From Armatimonadota bacterium (GTDB taxonomy: Bacteria; Armatimonadota; Zipacnadia; Zipacnadales; JABUFB01), in NCBI GenBank assembly GCA_013314775.1, contig JABUFB010000013.1, forward strand, positions 62,001-126,000: a stretch of DNA of 64,000 bases, in the 5' to 3' direction. Made by a program: the position numbers and the translations under genes. Below are positions 1 to 9,445 of this stretch, one piece after another (the first letter of the stretch is position 1; every line of letters begins with the position of its first letter). The notes below the pieces were generated by a model, which was not told where the DNA came from, ran no database searches, and worked only from the letters and a program-made list of their open reading frames with translations.

Positions 1-47
1 GGGTGAGGGGAAAGTGGTGCCCATCCTCCCGCCATGGTTTCGTCCTG

Positions 48-76
48 TTGCGAAGTGGCCGACAATATGCTATCAT
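48..76 (+). promoter_or_regulatory. Predicted sigma-70 promoter for vapBC
   Basis: A -35-like TTGCGA (48-53) is followed, after 17 bases, by a -10-like TATCAT (71-76). It lies 34 bases before the GTG start of the antitoxin gene. The TTGCG-type -35 recurs before two other genes in this window, which supports the call. Prediction from sequence only. Confidence 0.5.
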
Positions 77-109
77 ACCGCCACTTATGTAATCATGGAG
101 GATTCCGCC

Positions 110-358
110 GTGGTCCGCACGCAGATCCAACTCACGCCACAGCAGGCTGAGATCATCAGGCAAATCGCTCAGGAGCGCGGGGTTTCGATGGCCGAGATCA
201 TCCGCCAGAGCATAGAAGCGTTCGTGCGCGACGTCCGGCGACCGACGCAGGACGAGATCCGGCGCAGGGCCAAGGAGATGGCCGGGGCTCTTCGAGGCGG
301 CCCATCGGACCTGGCTGAGCGGCACGATGACTACCTCGCGGAGGCATTCGACCGGTGA
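110..358 (+). CDS. VapB-like ribbon-helix-helix antitoxin
   Basis: A protein of 82 residues whose N-terminal half (QIQLTPQQAEIIRQIAQERG, then SMAEIIRQSIEAFV) has the strand-helix-helix pattern of CopG/Arc-type DNA-binding antitoxins. The charged C-terminal tail, ending LAEAFDR, is of the kind that wraps around and blocks a PIN toxin. I chose the GTG at 110 because a GGAGGA (97-102) sits 7-8 bases before it; an ATG at 95 would overlap that site. The stop overlaps the toxin start by four bases (GTGA), so the two are translationally coupled. Family knowledge: such antitoxins, with their toxins, usually repress their own promoter. Subtype assignment within VapB/CopG is uncertain. Confidence 0.8.
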   Translation: MVRTQIQLTPQQAEIIRQIAQERGVSMAEIIRQSIEAFVRDVRRPTQDEIRRRAKEMAGALRGGPSDLAERHDDYLAEAFDR

Positions 359-753
359 CCATCTTCGTAGACACCTCTGCGCTGCTCGCGGTGATGAGCA
401 ATGACGATGCGAACCACCCGCGCATCAAGCCGCTGTGGGATCGGTGCATGGACTCCGGCGGGACTCTCGTGACCACCAACTATGTGGTCCTGGAACTCCA
501 CGCCCTGGTCCAGCGCAGATTCGGGATGGCCGGCATCGCACTCCTCGACGGCGTCTTCCTGCCTGCCCTTTCGGTTCACTGGGTCACACGCGAGGAACAC
601 GAGTTGGCGGGGGCAGCCGTAACGATCAGCAACCGTCGCGACCTGAGCCTCGTGGACTGCGTGAGTTTCGTCGTGATGCGCGAGATGGGAATAGGCACTG
701 CATTCACCCTTGACGCGCACTTCGAGGAGCAGGGGTTCGAGGTGATGCGGTAG
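355..753 (+). CDS. vapC: VapC-type PIN-domain toxin
   Basis: A 132-residue PIN-domain ribonuclease. The acidic residues expected for Mg-dependent RNA cleavage are all visible: Asp6 (IFVDTSAL), Glu47 (VVLELH), Asp101 (SLVDCVSF) and Asp120 (FTLDAHF). Length is normal for VapC. The GTG start overlaps the antitoxin stop, which fits the usual antitoxin-first operon. By family knowledge it would cleave tRNA or another structured RNA when the antitoxin is degraded; the target cannot be read from sequence. The pair lies at the window edge with no other defence genes beside it. Confidence 0.88.
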   Translation: MTIFVDTSALLAVMSNDDANHPRIKPLWDRCMDSGGTLVTTNYVVLELHALVQRRFGMAGIALLDGVFLPALSVHWVTREEHELAGAAVTISNRRDLSLVDCVSFVVMREMGIGTAFTLDAHFEEQGFEVMR

Positions 754-778
754 GGGGAGTAGCTGATTCTCCTCCCCC

Positions 779-1547
779 TCACCGGTACAGCGTGTACGAC
801 ACCGCGAGGACGAGGACGTTCAGGCCAATGTTCGGGTCCTCGCGGCCCGCGTTGGAGACGTGCTGGAACCGCAGGCCCAGCCCCCACGATGCATCATCCC
901 CCATCGGCCACTGCACTCCCGCCCCCGCGTGTTCCACGAAATTCGTCCGGGTGCCCTGCTCGGCGACCCCGTTGCTCAGGTGCGACAGACCGATGCCCAG
1001 TTCCCAGTAACCCGCGTGCCCCAGACGCCGCCGGAAATAGCGGCGTTCCACGAGCAGAGCCGCTGTCAGGTCGGTGGAATGCGGCCCGGTCATGCGCGTG
1101 GACGAAACCCTCCAGCGCCGTCTCCTTGCGCTTCGTCTCGCGCCGGCTGAAACGCAGGGCGAGCCCATCGCCGTGGAAGTCACTCCGGGGACCGTTGGGG
1201 ATGCGCAGTTGCTCCCCGCTCAGCACAAGCATGCTCCATGCGTCGCGTCCTCTCGGCGACCAGCCCGACGGCGCCATTGACAGCGATGCGCCCGCTTGGG
1301 CGGGGGATGAACCAGCCATTCGCAGGTCCCCGTCGGCGCATGGCTCCGCGTCGTCGTCGCATGCAGCAGCCACCTGTGCATCATCCCCAGAACCGGCGTC
1401 CGATTCCGGCTCATCCGCAACCGCCGCGGGATCAAGCGCCTCGTGCAGCTCGGTCATCGGGCTCATCATGGCCCCCTGCTGAGCCTGCCCGTAAGCGGTG
1501 GCGAACGCGATCAGACCAAGTGCGACAACCCTTGATGCGCCCCCCAT
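779..1547 (-). pseudogene. PagL/acyloxyacyl-hydrolase-like outer-membrane protein, frameshifted
   Basis: Two overlapping minus-strand frames together look like one secreted beta-barrel protein. The upstream frame (start at 1547) begins with a signal peptide (residues 1-23, VVALGLIAFATAYGQAQ) and a low-complexity acidic stretch. The downstream frame, ending at 779, carries the C-terminal signature of lipid A 3-O-deacylase PagL: LGIGLSHLSNG, then LGLRFQHVSNAG with the His-Ser catalytic pair, and an aromatic-ended last strand (VSYTLYR). The frames must join near 1075-1110, where FVHAH in one lies over RMTGPH in the other. It is therefore either a decaying gene or a sequencing indel. If intact it would trim lipid A acyl chains in the outer membrane, implying a diderm envelope. 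Confidence 0.65.
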
Positions 1548-1730
1548 GCCCTGATCTCACGTTCACGTACCTCCCGGTTCAATCATCGAAACAGGGTAGC
1601 GCCTGCCCGTACTATGCACATCATCGCCGGAAGCTCGGGCTCGGAAAGACCCCGATTCAGGCGAGATTCGGCGCTGGCTCGGGCCGCTTGGAGCATGACG
1701 ACGGAGGATGCCGACTCGGGGACGTTTGTG

Positions 1731-1773
1731 AGAACAAAGACCGGCCGGCATCCATGGCGGTCGCCGGCCGGTC
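1731..1773 (-). terminator. Rho-independent terminator after the DUF6785-type gene
   Basis: Perfect 11-bp inverted repeat GACCGGCCGGC (1739-1749) / GCCGGCCGGTC (1763-1773), followed on the minus strand by the T-rich run TTTGTTCT (1738-1731). It lies just beyond the stop codon at 1794. Confidence 0.7.
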
Positions 1774-1793
1774 GTTCGCGCACCGTGGGGCTC

Positions 1794-3788
1794 TTAGTCA
1801 ACCAGAATCGCCGGTGGGCCGGGCCAGATCATATGGACGATCAGCCAGATCGTGAAAATCACGTTCATGCCCAGCACAAGCCCGAAGGCCACTGGCCGCA
1901 AGCGCCGGAAGGTCCGGAATCCGCCGAAGCGCAACACAGCGGTCTTCAGCATCCAGCCGATGAAAATCGAGATCCAGTAGCGGTCGATGGGCCAGCTCAG
2001 CCAGGTCACAAAGCCGAGGGGGTGCAGGGGCCACCAGATGAACTGGCGCCGCAGCGCGAACAACGCCCAGGTGGTGACTGCGCCCAGCCCAAGGGACGCC
2101 CAGTCGCCGAGGAGCATGGTCGTGGGTTTCTGCAGGAGATTAGCCAGGCCGCGGGTGCTGTCCAGCCCCGCCCTGCTCGGCCATTCCGCGAGTTTCGGCG
2201 CACCATAGTTGTAGATGATCCACGGCGCGGTGATGTGGCAGGCGACGATCGCCAGCGCCACCGCCGCGATGGACAGGAGCATGATATCCCCGCGCCTGGC
2301 GCCCATCTCCGAGGCCATACGGTATCCCTGAAAGACGGAGGCCGAGTTCTGCGTGGCGGTGGATCGAATCTGGCACCAGCTCGTCATGGTCATCAAGGTG
2401 ACATTCATCGTGCCAATGCGCTTGACACCGAAGAGCGTGAACAAAGCCTCGTTGTACCCCGCGGTGTAGCCGCCGATCGGCGCACTGTACACGAACATGC
2501 CGGCCTCACAGATGACCCGCGCCACCACCATGCCCACAAGCGGGAAGAACACATATTGAGCCACAGCCCAGACGGTGTTCATTCCGAAATAGCTGCACCA
2601 CCAGACAAGGAATACGAAGGCGCCCAGGAAGCCGAACACCGCGAGTCTGTAGGGCTCCTTCGCGTCCGGTTCGTCCGGGGTGGGACGCACGAAGCCGAAG
2701 GCAATCGCCAATACCCGACGCAGGTGCTCGCGCGCGGAATACAGCAACGCTCCGGCGAGCACAATGTACCCCCCGGTGGTCTGGAGGGTGAAGAATGGGT
2801 TGGAGTTGGATGTGATGCCGAAGGCGAGGCGGGTGAACAGCTGGATGCGGCGGAAAAGATAGAAGAACCAGAGCGAGAAACTGACCTCGGAGGACAGCAG
2901 GTAGGCGATGCCGATCATGTCCATCCGCATGTACAGCAATATGCCGTTGAAGGCCGACATCGGACCGGTGAACCGCACCTTCAGGTCCTGTTCAAGATTG
3001 ATGAAGGGGATCTCCGGCCAGTAACCGTGCAGTCCCTGGAGGGTGTAGTGGATGCACGGGAGTACAAAGGCCGCCCACACCAGGCGGTCGCGCAGCATGG
3101 AGGAGGCGGCGGAGGGCTCGCCGTGAACGATCTCCACAGGCACCTGGACCAGCGGGTAGAGCAGCTTCTCTTCCTGCTCCCAGCGCCACGCCAGCGTGGC
3201 CGCGAAACAAAGCACCATCCAGTAGACCGCCAGGAAGAACGGGGTCCAGATCAGCAAAGGCCGCACCCACGCGCGCCAGGGCATCACCTGCCCCGGAGGC
3301 AGGCCCTCATGGGCCCACCGCGCGACAACCCCTTCCGGGTCGGTGTCCGGCAGCAGCATGGGATTCAGCTTGTCCAGGTACAGGTCGGGTGGAGCGATAT
3401 CGGGGGTCGCGTAATAGACCAGGCCGACAAGCTTCAGGTAGAAGTGCTGGGCGAACTCCTGCCCTGCGATGGCCCCCACGACCATGAGGAGCAAGAAAAT
3501 CAGCATCAGTTCGTGCGCCGCAAGCGGCTTGATGCGCATCCTCTTCAGACCCCGGAGGACCGCATTGCCGGCGATGAGCGCCAGAAGCAGCGCAACAGCG
3601 CCCCGGGGGAGGTATCCGGTGCCGATGATTTCGTAACGCAGGAGCACCGAGAAGCATCCGGCGACGGTGAAGGCGATCACGAGTACGAAGGCAATCGCGA
3701 TCGCGCGTGGTGTGATGGCGCCTGTCCTGGATGTCTCAATTGCGGTGCTACTAGTGGTGGCTGTGGTGATTTCGGAGGCTATGGTCAT
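1794..3788 (-). CDS. DUF6785/DUF6784-type polytopic membrane protein
   Basis: A 664-residue integral membrane protein with about 12-13 hydrophobic segments, for example AIAFVLVIAFTVAGCF near the N-terminus and GLVLGMNVIFTIWLIVHMIW near the C-terminus. The layout (short hydrophilic N-terminus, an early segment containing GQEFAQHFY, a soluble loop with PDTDPEGV, and EAGMFVYSAPIGGY in the middle) matches the DUF6785 proteins found beside glycan-related genes in Armatimonadota and Planctomycetota; they resemble oligopeptide-transporter-like permeases, but no substrate is known. I took the ATG at 3788 (weak AGGGA before it) because the 69 residues upstream are Pro/Arg-rich and unlike a membrane protein. 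It is the most distal of three minus-strand genes with a UroD-like and a DUF4838 gene. Function is not established. Confidence 0.7.
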   Translation of the reverse strand: MTIASEITTATTSSTAIETSRTGAITPRAIAIAFVLVIAFTVAGCFSVLLRYEIIGTGYLPRGAVALLLALIAGNAVLRGLKRMRIKPLAAHELMLIFLLLMVVGAIAGQEFAQHFYLKLVGLVYYATPDIAPPDLYLDKLNPMLLPDTDPEGVVARWAHEGLPPGQVMPWRAWVRPLLIWTPFFLAVYWMVLCFAATLAWRWEQEEKLLYPLVQVPVEIVHGEPSAASSMLRDRLVWAAFVLPCIHYTLQGLHGYWPEIPFINLEQDLKVRFTGPMSAFNGILLYMRMDMIGIAYLLSSEVSFSLWFFYLFRRIQLFTRLAFGITSNSNPFFTLQTTGGYIVLAGALLYSAREHLRRVLAIAFGFVRPTPDEPDAKEPYRLAVFGFLGAFVFLVWWCSYFGMNTVWAVAQYVFFPLVGMVVARVICEAGMFVYSAPIGGYTAGYNEALFTLFGVKRIGTMNVTLMTMTSWCQIRSTATQNSASVFQGYRMASEMGARRGDIMLLSIAAVALAIVACHITAPWIIYNYGAPKLAEWPSRAGLDSTRGLANLLQKPTTMLLGDWASLGLGAVTTWALFALRRQFIWWPLHPLGFVTWLSWPIDRYWISIFIGWMLKTAVLRFGGFRTFRRLRPVAFGLVLGMNVIFTIWLIVHMIWPGPPAILVD

Positions 3789-4280
3789 CGCGTCCCTGTC
3801 AGTGGTTGAAGGCGCGCCACTCCTTTGGGCGCCGTCGGACGATAATATACATTTTGGCGGGATAATGCACGCAGTTCTTCGCGGGCGCGGCATCCATCGC
3901 GCACGGGGCAACGGGAGACACGCTGGTTCCTGCGGACGGATTGCCACGCGGGACACCACCTCACATCGCGCAACTCCGACCCGGTGCTGCCACACGAGTA
4001 CAGGGCCAAGGTTCCGCCGGCGAGGGTCTCGTCAGTCACTTCCTGGTCGAGTTCGTTACCCGCATATCCGTGCAACTTGGGCCCCAGGACCACCAAGCGC
4101 GCCATCCCGGGCTCTCAGCATCCCGGTCATCGCTGTTCAGCGGCTTCGGCGAACCCCACGCAGCTTACTCAGCGCCCTTCCCGGTCTGGCCCTGCGCGTC
4201 GCCTGGCTTCTGGGCGGCCCGGCAGTCCGGGAAGTCGCCGAAGAAACTTTGGACGCAGTTTCTCCGGGTGACTTGGGGCT
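3789..4280. other. Intergenic stretch, no supported gene
   Basis: About 490 bases between the DUF6785-type gene and the UroD-like gene, both on the minus strand. An AT-rich patch at 3841-3866 (GATAATATAC on the plus strand) is the only promoter-like composition and could drive the membrane-protein gene. The open frames here are rich in Arg/Pro/Ser and have no recognisable domain. Confidence 0.5.
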
Positions 4281-5558
4281 TCATGATTCACCCATCTCTT
4301 CACCCATGGCGTATGCCTGGGCGATGGCCTTGCGCGGGTCGAACATCTCCTCAATCGGCCCCAGTTGCTTCTCGAGCTCGCACGGGGGCTCGTAGGTGTC
4401 GATGTCCTCTCCGTTTGCGAAACCTTTGAGCAGTTCCACCATGTACAGGAAGGTGCGCAGCGGAATGTCCGGCGGCACTCCGTGATCCACGGACGGGATG
4501 TAACCACCATACTCCCGCGCGGTCTTGTAGCGTCTGGCTACCTCGACCCGCGCCCGAGCTTTGTCGAACCGCAGCTCGCGCTTGTCGATGCCGCCGTGGA
4601 TGAAGATGCCGGGGTTTTCCCGCAGGATGACCTCCGGATCATTCCCCGCAGCGATTTCGATGGGCGAAATCGCGTCAATGGCCGCCGGGTACATTACGGA
4701 CAGGATCTGGCCGTTGTATCCGTCGGAATCCATGTCGACGATATCCACGCCCTTCTCCTTCAGGAAGGTGTAGAGCTTCTTGTAGCGGGGCAGCATGAAT
4801 TCCCGCATGTGCGCCGGGGAGATCATCGACTGCCCCTTGTACGCCATGTCCTCATTGAGAATCACGTGGTCCACTTTGATCGCTGACAGTGGCTCGTCCA
4901 GAAGCTCGATCAGGAACCATGTCCAGAATTCCATCATCTCGTGCACCAGGTCTGGCTGGTCGTAGAACAGCATGGACAGACCCTCGAAACCGCACATATC
5001 CCGCAGCGTCCAGTACAGGCCCGGGACCACTACCGTTACGGGGTACTCGCTGGCATTGGCCTTGTCTACGTAGGCCGTCCAGCCCGGGCCGTCCCCCACA
5101 TGCCGGTACTTGTTTGGATTGAGGTCGGTCAGTGGCGCGCCGTCGCCACCCGGCCCGGTGCGTTCGGGCGAATGCGGGTCGAAATGGGATTTCATCTCCT
5201 CCCAGGTGGCCCAGTCCTTCACGAAATGCTCGATGTAGCTACGAGTGACAAAGCCTTCAGTGGGCTGGTGGATTGCGTCCTTCCGGTACACACCCCAGTG
5301 GTCGCGCCACCAGCGATAGTTGCCCTCTTCCTTGATCACGATTTCCGTGAAAGGTGGCACCGGCCCGCAGTAGAGCTTGCCGATGCCCATTGCGCCATCG
5401 GCGCCGGTGAAAGCGGCCCAGTTGCGCATCTGCTCTTCGGATAAGCCCTGCTTGCGCCAAGCCGCGAACGTTGAAGCCCTCGGGCCTCCGAAAATGTAGG
5501 GCATGCGATCCACCGGCTGGCGCTTTGCGACGGCGAGGAAACGCTCGCGAGGGGTCAT
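4281..5558 (-). CDS. Uroporphyrinogen-decarboxylase-family protein (MtaA/CmuA-like)
   Basis: A 425-residue TIM-barrel protein of the UroD superfamily. The N-terminal [20 protein letters not shown] is the typical opening, and the C-terminal [16 protein letters not shown] followed by [12 protein letters not shown] is the family ending. It is longer than heme-pathway HemE (about 350 residues) and lacks its strictly conserved N-terminal RQAGR motif, so I read it as one of the many corrinoid- or C1-methyltransferase-like paralogues rather than HemE. The start is secure: AAGGAGGA stands 5-6 bases before the ATG. It sits between a membrane protein and a secreted DUF4838 protein on the same strand, suggesting a shared catabolic role. 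Substrate unknown. Confidence 0.85.
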   Translation of the reverse strand: MTPRERFLAVAKRQPVDRMPYIFGGPRASTFAAWRKQGLSEEQMRNWAAFTGADGAMGIGKLYCGPVPPFTEIVIKEEGNYRWWRDHWGVYRKDAIHQPTEGFVTRSYIEHFVKDWATWEEMKSHFDPHSPERTGPGGDGAPLTDLNPNKYRHVGDGPGWTAYVDKANASEYPVTVVVPGLYWTLRDMCGFEGLSMLFYDQPDLVHEMMEFWTWFLIELLDEPLSAIKVDHVILNEDMAYKGQSMISPAHMREFMLPRYKKLYTFLKEKGVDIVDMDSDGYNGQILSVMYPAAIDAISPIEIAAGNDPEVILRENPGIFIHGGIDKRELRFDKARARVEVARRYKTAREYGGYIPSVDHGVPPDIPLRTFLYMVELLKGFANGEDIDTYEPPCELEKQLGPIEEMFDPRKAIAQAYAMGEEMGES

Positions 5559-5692
5559 GTGTCCTCCTTGAACGCGGTGCAGTGTTCGTCCGGGTTGCGA
5601 AACGGCAACGGCTCCGTCATGGCGGGCCGGCCGTAGGTTATGATCTGCCTACATTCGCCATTTCTGTCCGAATGCCTTGTGCCTGACCCGGG

Positions 5693-7966
5693 CTAATCCA
5701 CTTTCCCGTCGATCTTGATCCCGTGCACCAGGGCGACATCTCGCTCCAGTTCGCTGGCATAACGAACCCGCAAGAAGCACCGGGGCTTGCCCTTGACTGT
5801 ATCGGTCAGGTCGAATTCGTCATGCCACGACAGCGCCCGGTCTTCGGCCACCGGGGCCCAAGTCTCGCCATCCAGCGAGACCTCCACCACGGCCGTGGTC
5901 CCCTCTGGCCGCGAGGTGTAGAGAGACACGCGCAACTGCGCCAGACTGTGCCCGTCCTGCGCACCCAGTTCGTAGGTGAGCGATCCCTTCCCGCGTGGGT
6001 GCAGGCATAGCCCCCAAATGCCGTCGTAGAAACCCTGAACCGTCCCGTGCAGCCGGGCATTGCCGCCTTTATTGTAGGCGTCACTGTAGCTGATCTCGCC
6101 CGGGGGCAGGGCTGCAAGGTCCAGACGGTAGGCTGCCAGTTGCTTCTCGGCTCGTGCCCTGAAGCTCCGCAGGTCACCCTCGTCGAAGGCATGGGTGCCT
6201 GCGTACTGGTCGAAGCACGCCACGTAGGCCTCCCATGCGTCTCGCGCAGCAGCGCGGTTTTCAGGCGACGGGTCCTGTCTGAATGCCTGGTGGGCATCCA
6301 TGGCCTCCAGGTGCTTCTCGGTATAGTCCCAGCCCAGCTCGACAAAAGCGATCCGCGCCCTCACCTTGGCGTCGTTCGCAGCAAGCGTCGCTGCCTCGTT
6401 CAGCCACGCCCGACACTTGTCTCGCAGCGCCCTGGGGTAGAGCATATACAGGTCAAACTCGTTCCCGCTCACATACCGGTCAGGTCCGCCGGATGTCTCC
6501 AGCGCCAGGTAGAACTCGCGCATCGGTCCCTCGGCGGGTCCGTAGAAGAGCCGGAAGAACTCGTCAAGCATGGCGGGGACGTCGGTGGTGTGATCCCACC
6601 ACACCCGGCTGAAAGCATAGTAGAGCAGGTGGTTCGTCGCCCACCGCTGCTGGGTCTCGGAATAGAACCCGTGGACGTTGTTCGCCTTGTAGTAGCGGAC
6701 TTCGTCCTGCAGCCGGTACAGACTGACGGGCAGCGCCTCGAGCCAGTTGTAGAATCCGAAATACTCATACACCCCACGCACCGTGGCCAGATCGGTCCAT
6801 GCGTCGAATTTCTGCTTGAACCGCTCCTGGGGGCCGCCCGGGCGCAGGAAGCTCACGCCGTAGTTGTAGCAGTAATTGGTCTGCTCGCAGTGGATGTTGG
6901 CCGCGGGCTTGATCCAATTGGGGGGCCCATCCGCGCCCGCATAGATGTAGGTGTGCAGCATCGCGCCCGGGTATTCCTGAGCAACAGCTTCTGCGATAGG
7001 GTTCAGCGCCCAGAGCAGAATGTCCGCGTGAGTCGAGGGATCTCTTCCATCGATGGCCTGGCATTCCGGGCATTCGCACCAGTCATCGCCATCATTCTGG
7101 GTCATGTCGATGAACAACACGTCGGGGTCTGCGGCCATCTTCGCCGCTCCTGCCACGGCGTACTCCTTGAGCAGGCGTTGCACATCGGGGTTGGTCAGGC
7201 AGAGCTGCCCATTGGGTATGCGCTTCCCCCGTACCAGCGCGAAGTATTCCGGATGATCCCGGAAGTACCGTTCCGCCGGGATGATATGCTGCCAGTTGTG
7301 GCCGGAGCCCACCTTCGTGTAGGTGCCCCCGCGTTTGAGCATGAAGTCCGGATCATCCGCCAGGGGATGCACCCAGAAGTTCTGGTGGTTCTTGGTAAGC
7401 CAGTCCTTCACGTCCCTGTTCCACGCCGGGTCCTCCGCGCCGCCTCCACCCATCGCGTGTCGGCGGGCGAAGGACGGCTCGAAGGTGCGCTCCAATTCCG
7501 TTACGGTAACTGCGGTCAGCTCCGGGGTCACCTCGCCCAGTTCGCCGGGCCAGTACCAGCGGTATCCGAGGCTTTCCAGGAAGTCATACGCGCTATAGAC
7601 GACTCCCCGCGGCCCGCCGCCGAGAATGAGCAGGCGAGTGCCGTCGGTGCGCCGCGCAAGCCCCTCGATACCCAGTCGGCGCTCCTTTCCAGTCAACTCC
7701 ACCCCCAATGACGGGGCATTCGCAACAAGCGCCACAATGACAGCCGGTGTATCCGCAGCTGGTGCGCCTGCCTCGATCTGCAGCCGGGCCCCGGTGGCCT
7801 TCTCAAGGTGCCTCCGAATCTCCTCGGCAGCGAAACGCTCCGGCGGACTGGCGTCCACCGCAACATGGATCGTCGCCTGCGGCTGACGGTCACGCACCAG
7901 CGTCACGTCCGCGAAACCGGAGACCGTCAGGACCGTCGCCAAGAGCACGGCAGAGCCCCAAGTCAT
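5693..7966 (-). CDS. Secreted DUF4838 protein with GH67-N-like domain
   Basis: A 757-residue exported protein. From the ATG at 7966 it begins with a signal peptide (MTWGSAVLLATVLTVSGFA). Next comes an alpha/beta domain like the N-terminal domain of alpha-glucuronidases (AAEEIRRHLEKATGARL), then the large DUF4838 region with the WCECPECQAIDGR cysteine motif that probably binds a metal. A C-terminal beta-rich carbohydrate-binding-like part contains VEVSLDGETWAPV. The open frame extends upstream to 8194, but those residues are Pro/Arg-rich and precede the signal peptide. Family knowledge: DUF4838 proteins are putative glycoside hydrolases of unproven specificity. A second member is encoded at 31141-33645. 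Confidence 0.82.
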   Translation of the reverse strand: MTWGSAVLLATVLTVSGFADVTLVRDRQPQATIHVAVDASPPERFAAEEIRRHLEKATGARLQIEAGAPAADTPAVIVALVANAPSLGVELTGKERRLGIEGLARRTDGTRLLILGGGPRGVVYSAYDFLESLGYRWYWPGELGEVTPELTAVTVTELERTFEPSFARRHAMGGGGAEDPAWNRDVKDWLTKNHQNFWVHPLADDPDFMLKRGGTYTKVGSGHNWQHIIPAERYFRDHPEYFALVRGKRIPNGQLCLTNPDVQRLLKEYAVAGAAKMAADPDVLFIDMTQNDGDDWCECPECQAIDGRDPSTHADILLWALNPIAEAVAQEYPGAMLHTYIYAGADGPPNWIKPAANIHCEQTNYCYNYGVSFLRPGGPQERFKQKFDAWTDLATVRGVYEYFGFYNWLEALPVSLYRLQDEVRYYKANNVHGFYSETQQRWATNHLLYYAFSRVWWDHTTDVPAMLDEFFRLFYGPAEGPMREFYLALETSGGPDRYVSGNEFDLYMLYPRALRDKCRAWLNEAATLAANDAKVRARIAFVELGWDYTEKHLEAMDAHQAFRQDPSPENRAAARDAWEAYVACFDQYAGTHAFDEGDLRSFRARAEKQLAAYRLDLAALPPGEISYSDAYNKGGNARLHGTVQGFYDGIWGLCLHPRGKGSLTYELGAQDGHSLAQLRVSLYTSRPEGTTAVVEVSLDGETWAPVAEDRALSWHDEFDLTDTVKGKPRCFLRVRYASELERDVALVHGIKIDGKVD

Positions 7967-8241
7967 CGATGCGTCATCCCCATTTGTACGCCGCGGCTTC
8001 GCCACTCGAGGCGTGTTGAGCGGCATATTCTTGTTCGTGGGTTGGGCGAAATCATACGCACGAGGCGTTGGTTCCCCGCACCGGGGCGCTCTTCCTGCCT
8101 GTGTAGTCTTGCGCTTGCTGAGCGCCGACGGTACCATTGATGGGCCGTGCAGGAATCCGAACTGTGACCCTGGAACCGAGTTCACCGTCACCATCAGAGG
8201 GCTCTGACCCCAGGACCTTTCCCGAAGGAAGGACCTTTCAC

Positions 8242-8808
8242 TTGAGCGACATCCTCGGCATCATCGGCAGTCCACGCATCGGCGGCAACACGGACGTCCT
8301 TGTTTCCGAAGTCCTCAAGTCCGCCGCTGAATCCGGCGTCTCCGGCCAGGCTGTGCACCTTGCCGACTTGAATATCCGGGAATGCATCGGCTGCCACGCC
8401 TGCTGGAAGGACGGCGTCTGCCTCCAGGACGACGACATGTGCGACCTGTACCGGCGCATCATCGAAGCCAAAGCACTGGTGCTGGGCTCTCCCGTCTACT
8501 GGTACGGCCCGACCGCGCTCCTCAAGGCCTTCATCGACCGCCTCGTCTACTTCAACTGCCCCGAAAGCCGCAAGCTCATCGCCGGCAAGCCGGCAGCCAT
8601 CGTCTCTCCCTTCGAGGAAGAAGACCCGGGCGTCGCCGATCTGCTCTTCGCCATGGTGGAGCGATCCCTGGGCTACCTGCAAATGCCCGTCGCGGGGTGC
8701 CTCGGCGTGCCCGGCGTCACCAGGCGCGGCGAGGTGGCACAGGTGGACTGGGCGATGCAGGCTGCTTGCGATCTTGGCCGTAAGCTGGCAGAGCTCGTGA
8801 CGACATGA
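8242..8808 (+). CDS. Iron-sulfur flavoprotein / NAD(P)H-dependent FMN reductase
   Basis: A 188-residue flavodoxin-fold protein. The first strand and FMN phosphate loop are ILGIIGSPRIGGNTD, the second FMN-contact region is VLGSPVYWYGPTALLKAFID. A compact cysteine cluster CIGCHACWKDGVC (C-x2-C-x2-C-x5-C) is the signature of iron-sulfur flavoproteins, which bind [4Fe-4S] and FMN and pass electrons between ferredoxin-like donors and small oxidants. I chose the TTG at 8242 because AAGGAAGGA lies 8 bases upstream and the preceding residues (PSSPSPSEGSDP) are not domain-like. It is divergent from the DUF4838 gene and stands alone. The redox partner is not evident. Confidence 0.85.
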   Translation: MSDILGIIGSPRIGGNTDVLVSEVLKSAAESGVSGQAVHLADLNIRECIGCHACWKDGVCLQDDDMCDLYRRIIEAKALVLGSPVYWYGPTALLKAFIDRLVYFNCPESRKLIAGKPAAIVSPFEEEDPGVADLLFAMVERSLGYLQMPVAGCLGVPGVTRRGEVAQVDWAMQAACDLGRKLAELVTT

Positions 8809-9271
8809 GACACAACGGCAGGCCGCTGGAGCGTTGAAAAGTTGGCACATTCTGACGGGTGCGTTTCAGCCTTGCCGGCATTCGCTTGTCATCTGAGCGC
8901 AGGTCCGGGCGTGTCTGAACACACCGACACCACACGCTCTCCCTGTTTGCCATGATTACCTCGGACAACGATGCGCAGCCGCCGACACGCAGTCCGTGGT
9001 CAAGTGCGTTACGGGGCGTTCGCCCGCAATTGCTATGGGGCAGGGCCCCGACGCCTTGGGCTCGCTACGCCGTGAGCTTGCGATACGCCCTGTGCTCACA
9101 ACAGCCTGTCAGCTGTGTGCCTTGCCTAACAGTAGTCCGCGGCGCCTCCGGCAATTGCAGTGCGGCCGGCTAATCTTGATCCTGCATGGTCAATGTCACC
9201 TGGGTTTCCGTGAATGCCATCTCCGCAGAAGCATTACACTGAGAGAATCGCAGACCTGCCGCAGGCACACG
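8809..9271. other. Intergenic stretch, no supported gene
   Basis: The 640 bases between the flavoprotein gene and the next start (9446) hold no domain-bearing frame. The only element I can support is the promoter-like pair at 9272-9301, which implies a roughly 140-base 5' untranslated leader. Confidence 0.5.
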
Positions 9272-9301
9272 TTGCGGACGGTTGCGGGATTGTGCTATAC
9301 T
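9272..9301 (+). promoter_or_regulatory. Predicted sigma-70 promoter
   Basis: TTGCGG (9272-9277), an 18-base spacer and TATACT (9296-9301). It would start transcription near 9308, about 140 bases before the ATG of the secreted repeat-flanked gene. Same TTGCG/TATACT style as the promoter before the tRNA. Confidence 0.55.
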
Positions 9302-9445
9302 CCGCACCGGGTAACCATGGGTTCGGGCGACAGGCGTCGCCGGGGTTCCGGATTGGCCGGAACGGCGGCGGGTCTTGGTGAATGCCCGCGACCCTTCCCT
9401 ACCCGTGTTTCTAAGCCGCCTGTTGCCGAAAGGGGCTCTCTTGCC

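Noticed and set aside
1614-3809. Long plus-strand frame of 731 codons
   Set aside because: It is antisense to the DUF6785-type gene, low in hydrophobic residues and rich in Arg/Gly/His/Glu, the usual shadow of a GC-rich gene. The minus-strand frame has clear membrane segments.
4281-5558. HemE of heme synthesis
   Set aside because: Longer than HemE, without its RQAGR-type N-terminal motif, and no other heme gene is nearby.
6047-7711. Plus-strand frame of 554 codons over the DUF4838 gene
   Set aside because: Shadow of the minus-strand gene; no domain, and no ribosome-binding site.
8809-9445. Small frames such as 8952-9173
   Set aside because: Short, Arg/Cys/Pro-rich, no ribosome-binding site, and overlapped by equally open frames on the other strand.
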